The notes under the pieces: generated by a model | Database searches by the model: none | Told to the model about the DNA's origin: nothing | What the model saw: only the letters and a program-made list of their open reading frames with translations | Origin: Acidisphaera sp035272265 | GTDB taxonomy: Bacteria; Pseudomonadota; Alphaproteobacteria; Acetobacterales; Acetobacteraceae | Length of the DNA: 12,999 nucleotides | Assembly (NCBI GenBank): GCA_035272265.1 | Contig: DATEQV010000551.1 | Coordinates: 1-12,999 of the forward strand | Reading direction: 5' to 3' | Shown: positions 12,801 to 12,999 of the stretch, piece after piece | Position numbering within the stretch: position 1 is the stretch's first letter | How the letters are laid out: each line of letters opens with the position of its first letter | Translations under genes and position numbers: made by a program

Positions 12801-12999
12801 GCATCGAACTGGCCGAGATCGAAACGGTGCTGACCGGCTACCCGGCGGTGCGGGAAGCCGTCGTGCTGCTGCGAGAGGACGTGCCCGGCGAGCCCCAGCT
12901 CGTCGCCTATCTGACCTGGCAACCAGGCCGTGCGGTCCTGATCGAGGATTTGCGGCGGTTCGCCGCGGAGCAATTGCCCGATTACATGGTTCCTGCGGT
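8285..12999 (+). CDS. Nonribosomal peptide synthetase, 3'-truncated (A-PCP-C-A...)
   Basis: This is a second NRPS subunit continuing the assembly line of the upstream gene. The reading frame stays open from the ATG at 8285 to the window end (1571 complete codons), so the gene continues downstream. Domains by residue: A2 1-522, PCP 542-608, C3 634-1072, A3 1089-1571 (incomplete, ending at LPDYMVPA just before motif A10). The protein begins directly with the start of an adenylation domain (IRFLFREAARRFSDSVAIEY), with no condensation or docking domain before it. Its first module is therefore completed in trans by C2 at the end of the preceding protein. The start is fixed by the SD site and the absence of alternatives. 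Base composition matches the upstream gene. A thioesterase or further modules would be expected downstream but cannot be seen. Confidence 0.96.
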   Translation, partial: MSAPDIRFLFREAARRFSDSVAIEYEDRGISYAALERQSNRLGRHLAARGAGPGVPVAILADNTIAVVTAILGVLKAGAAFMPLDPRLPSARLVAMLDLAQPPLLLADDGMARVLAQLDLPQSMRPVVTPLGTVDGFAALAAAWQVCADPWLAESDDDFAVALPPEAFCYIYFTSGSTGQPKGIAGQLKGIDHFIRWEIDEFGVSPGTRVSQLTTPSFDAYLRDVFTPLCAGGTVCVPDDRTRVLAPGGLAHWLEARRINLLHCVPTVFRLLLNELRDTAALPDLRWVLLSGEPVMPSDVARWFQLFGDRIRLANLYGPSETTMTKFCHLVTADDAKRRTVPIGRPMPGTRVLIVDARNRPCPNGTIGEILIRSPYRALGYYRRPDLTAEVFVPNPVSRNDQADIVYRTGDLGRVLEDGNFELIGRRDQQTKIRGVRVELSEIEGRLREMPDVADAAVVAHDDASGAKTLYAYVVLRADLSAAALRAWLALTLPDIMIPSSFIPLRELPRTITGKLDRKALGTPGPALRAARPDHAPRRTATEEILLALWSQLLGVEQIGINDNFFDLGGQSILAMQMLGRIKDAFRVDVPIAALFDAPTLGALAAVVDSALGSVASRAAAIPVVAVSRARGWSLSYTQQRLWFLEQVTPGTAAYHTPMAIRIAGPLAADRLEASLNLVLRRQEGLRTSFRMEGQQATQVIAPQAELTLGRVDLSGLPPDPARSEIARIIADQLARPFDLTEPPLMRATLIRLADAEYVMVLVMHHLVFDAWSVGVLCRDIATAYRSAGIDPDRAPLPDLPYHYLDFAAWQRRVQEPLMASRLEFWRSRLADIATLQLPTDRPRPAIPSFRGTRRPFAIDARISAALHDLARRHRATLFMVLLAAFKTLLHRYTGQTDIAIGTPIANRPLTEMEGCVGFFANTLVLRTDLARDPSFVELLGRVRQQALDAYAYQDLPFDEVVRFLRPERDLARQPLFQIMFALQNAPMPPITLPDVVLSEYDAEPGTARFDLTVELHEAEGCVVGHVDYAVDLFDGPTVDRLLQHFSNLLTAVATDPLRMLSALPILSAEERAALLPPLPPPMDDPRLALCLHEQFSRRAAETPDAVALVFRSLRVTYAELDARANRLANHLRGLGVGPETRVALLLDRSDEMVVAILGVLKAGGAYVPMDPACPAERLGFMMADTGAHLVVVQHELLGRIPAGHPPAVCLDDDAAVIASQPACCPDSGVTPGNAAYVIYTSGSTGRPKGVPIEHRNVIRLFLVTEREFAPGAADVWTLFHSYAFDFSVWETWGALLHGGRLVIVPFWQTRSPDALLDLLVAEEVTILNQTPSAFWQLSHACEAAAAPCPPMLRLVIFGGEALNFRRLRGWFGRYGDEHPRLVNMFGITETTVHVTCRPITRADTEGAALSVIGAPLADLRLFLLDRHGQPVPYGVTGELYVGGAGLARFYLNRPALTAERFVANPFGGPAGSRLYRSGDLARRRADGEIEYLGRIDHQVKIRGFRIELAEIETVLTGYPAVREAVVLLREDVPGEPQLVAYLTWQPGRAVLIEDLRRFAAEQLPDYMVPA
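9908..10108 (+). other. Peptidyl carrier domain (PCP) of module 2
   Basis: This carrier holds the A2 amino acid, receives the chain through C2 on the other protein, and then donates to C3. The site is NFFDLGGQSILAMQML with the phosphopantetheine Ser at 9998. GGQS in place of GGDS is the form typical of carriers followed by an ordinary condensation domain, consistent with no epimerase here. The residue from A2 should therefore stay L. Confidence 0.93.
10184..11500 (+). other. NRPS condensation domain C3 (LCL-like)
   Basis: C3 joins the growing chain on the PCP at 9998 to the A3 amino acid. Seen: SLSYTQQRLWFLEQVTP (10184-10234), RQEGLRTSF, the active-site motif HHLVFDAWS (10577-10603), the DRPRP segment at about 10807, VGFFANTLVLRTDL, and YQDLPFDEVVRFLRP at about 11140. 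The start motif and YQDLPFDEVV are typical of LCL domains, as expected after a PCP without E. The active-site motif has Ala at 10595 where HHxxxDG usually has Gly. This occurs in some natural C domains and need not abolish activity. Confidence 0.93.
11549..12999 (+). other. NRPS adenylation domain A3, threonine code (incomplete)
   Basis: A3 activates the third amino acid of the visible line. Core motifs: AILGVLKAGGAYVPMDP (A2), IYTSGSTGRPKGV (A3, from about 11999), NMFGITETT (A5), GELYVGGAGLARFY (A6), YRSGDLARR (A7) and VKIRGFRIELAEIE (A8). Pocket residues in GrsA numbering: Asp235 (12140), Phe236 (12143), Trp239 (12152), Asn278 (12269), Ile299 (12353), Gly301 (12359), Met322 (12437), Val330 (12461), His331 (12464). 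These nine match the well-known threonine code DFWNIGMVHK exactly. The tenth position, the invariant motif A10 lysine, lies beyond the window. The threonine call is strong; the downstream PCP is not visible. Confidence 0.94.

Noticed and set aside
1..12999. Assignment to a known cluster such as didemnin or thalassospiramide
   Set aside because: Both were considered because they come from high-GC marine alphaproteobacteria with PKS-NRPS lines. As I recall them, the order here (PKS module, A-PCP-E, split C/A, Thr) does not match either, and no methyltransferase domain is present.
1..12999. RNA genes, CRISPR arrays, insertion sequences, attachment sites
   Set aside because: Apart from 19 bases the window is continuous coding sequence with intact domain motifs. 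The repeats seen are explained by homologous domains or the small KR insertion.

Overview
The window is an internal slice of a hybrid polyketide/nonribosomal-peptide assembly line. It is almost completely coding on the + strand. The DNA is strongly GC-rich with G/C-biased third codon positions, and the internal gene has a Shine-Dalgarno sequence and an ATG start. This fits a high-GC bacterium. A Gram-negative such as a high-GC alphaproteobacterium is my weak guess, but the sequence alone does not exclude an actinomycete, myxobacterium or Burkholderia-like host.

Layout. Positions 1-8265 are the 3' part of a giant PKS-NRPS gene whose start lies upstream; 2754 residues are visible. Its domains run AT (C-terminal part, malonyl-type) - KR - carrier - C1 - A1 - PCP - E - C2, then stop. 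After a 19-base gap with a strong ribosome-binding site, a second NRPS gene starts at 8285 and runs off the window end (1571 residues visible). Its domains are A2 - PCP - C3 - A3, the last incomplete. No RNA genes, CRISPR arrays, insertion sequences, tailoring enzymes or transporters are visible, and no non-coding stretch is longer than 19 bases.

How it should work. The PKS module adds a malonyl-derived C2 unit and reduces the beta-keto group to a hydroxyl, since KR is the only reductive domain. C1 condenses that 3-hydroxyacyl chain with the A1 amino acid, which the E domain epimerises. C2 has DCL-like features, as expected directly after an E domain, and joins the D-residue to the A2 amino acid. 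C3 then adds the A3 amino acid. A3 shows nine of ten specificity positions matching the textbook threonine code DFWNIGMVHK; the tenth, an invariant lysine, lies beyond the window. A2 has a partly serine-like pocket with an unusual Arg, and A1 has a pocket I cannot assign. The predicted fragment is (3-hydroxyacyl)-D-Xaa-Yaa-Thr.

The most unusual architectural feature is that module 2 is cut between its C and A domains: C2 is the last domain of protein 1 and A2 is the first domain of protein 2, with no recognisable docking segment on either. The cut lies at the normal C-A linker, and a +1 frame change there would rebuild a linker of about normal length. It could be genuine gene fission or an indel. 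Other points are a low-GC, hairpin-bearing insertion in the KR and several non-canonical core-motif residues in A1 and E.
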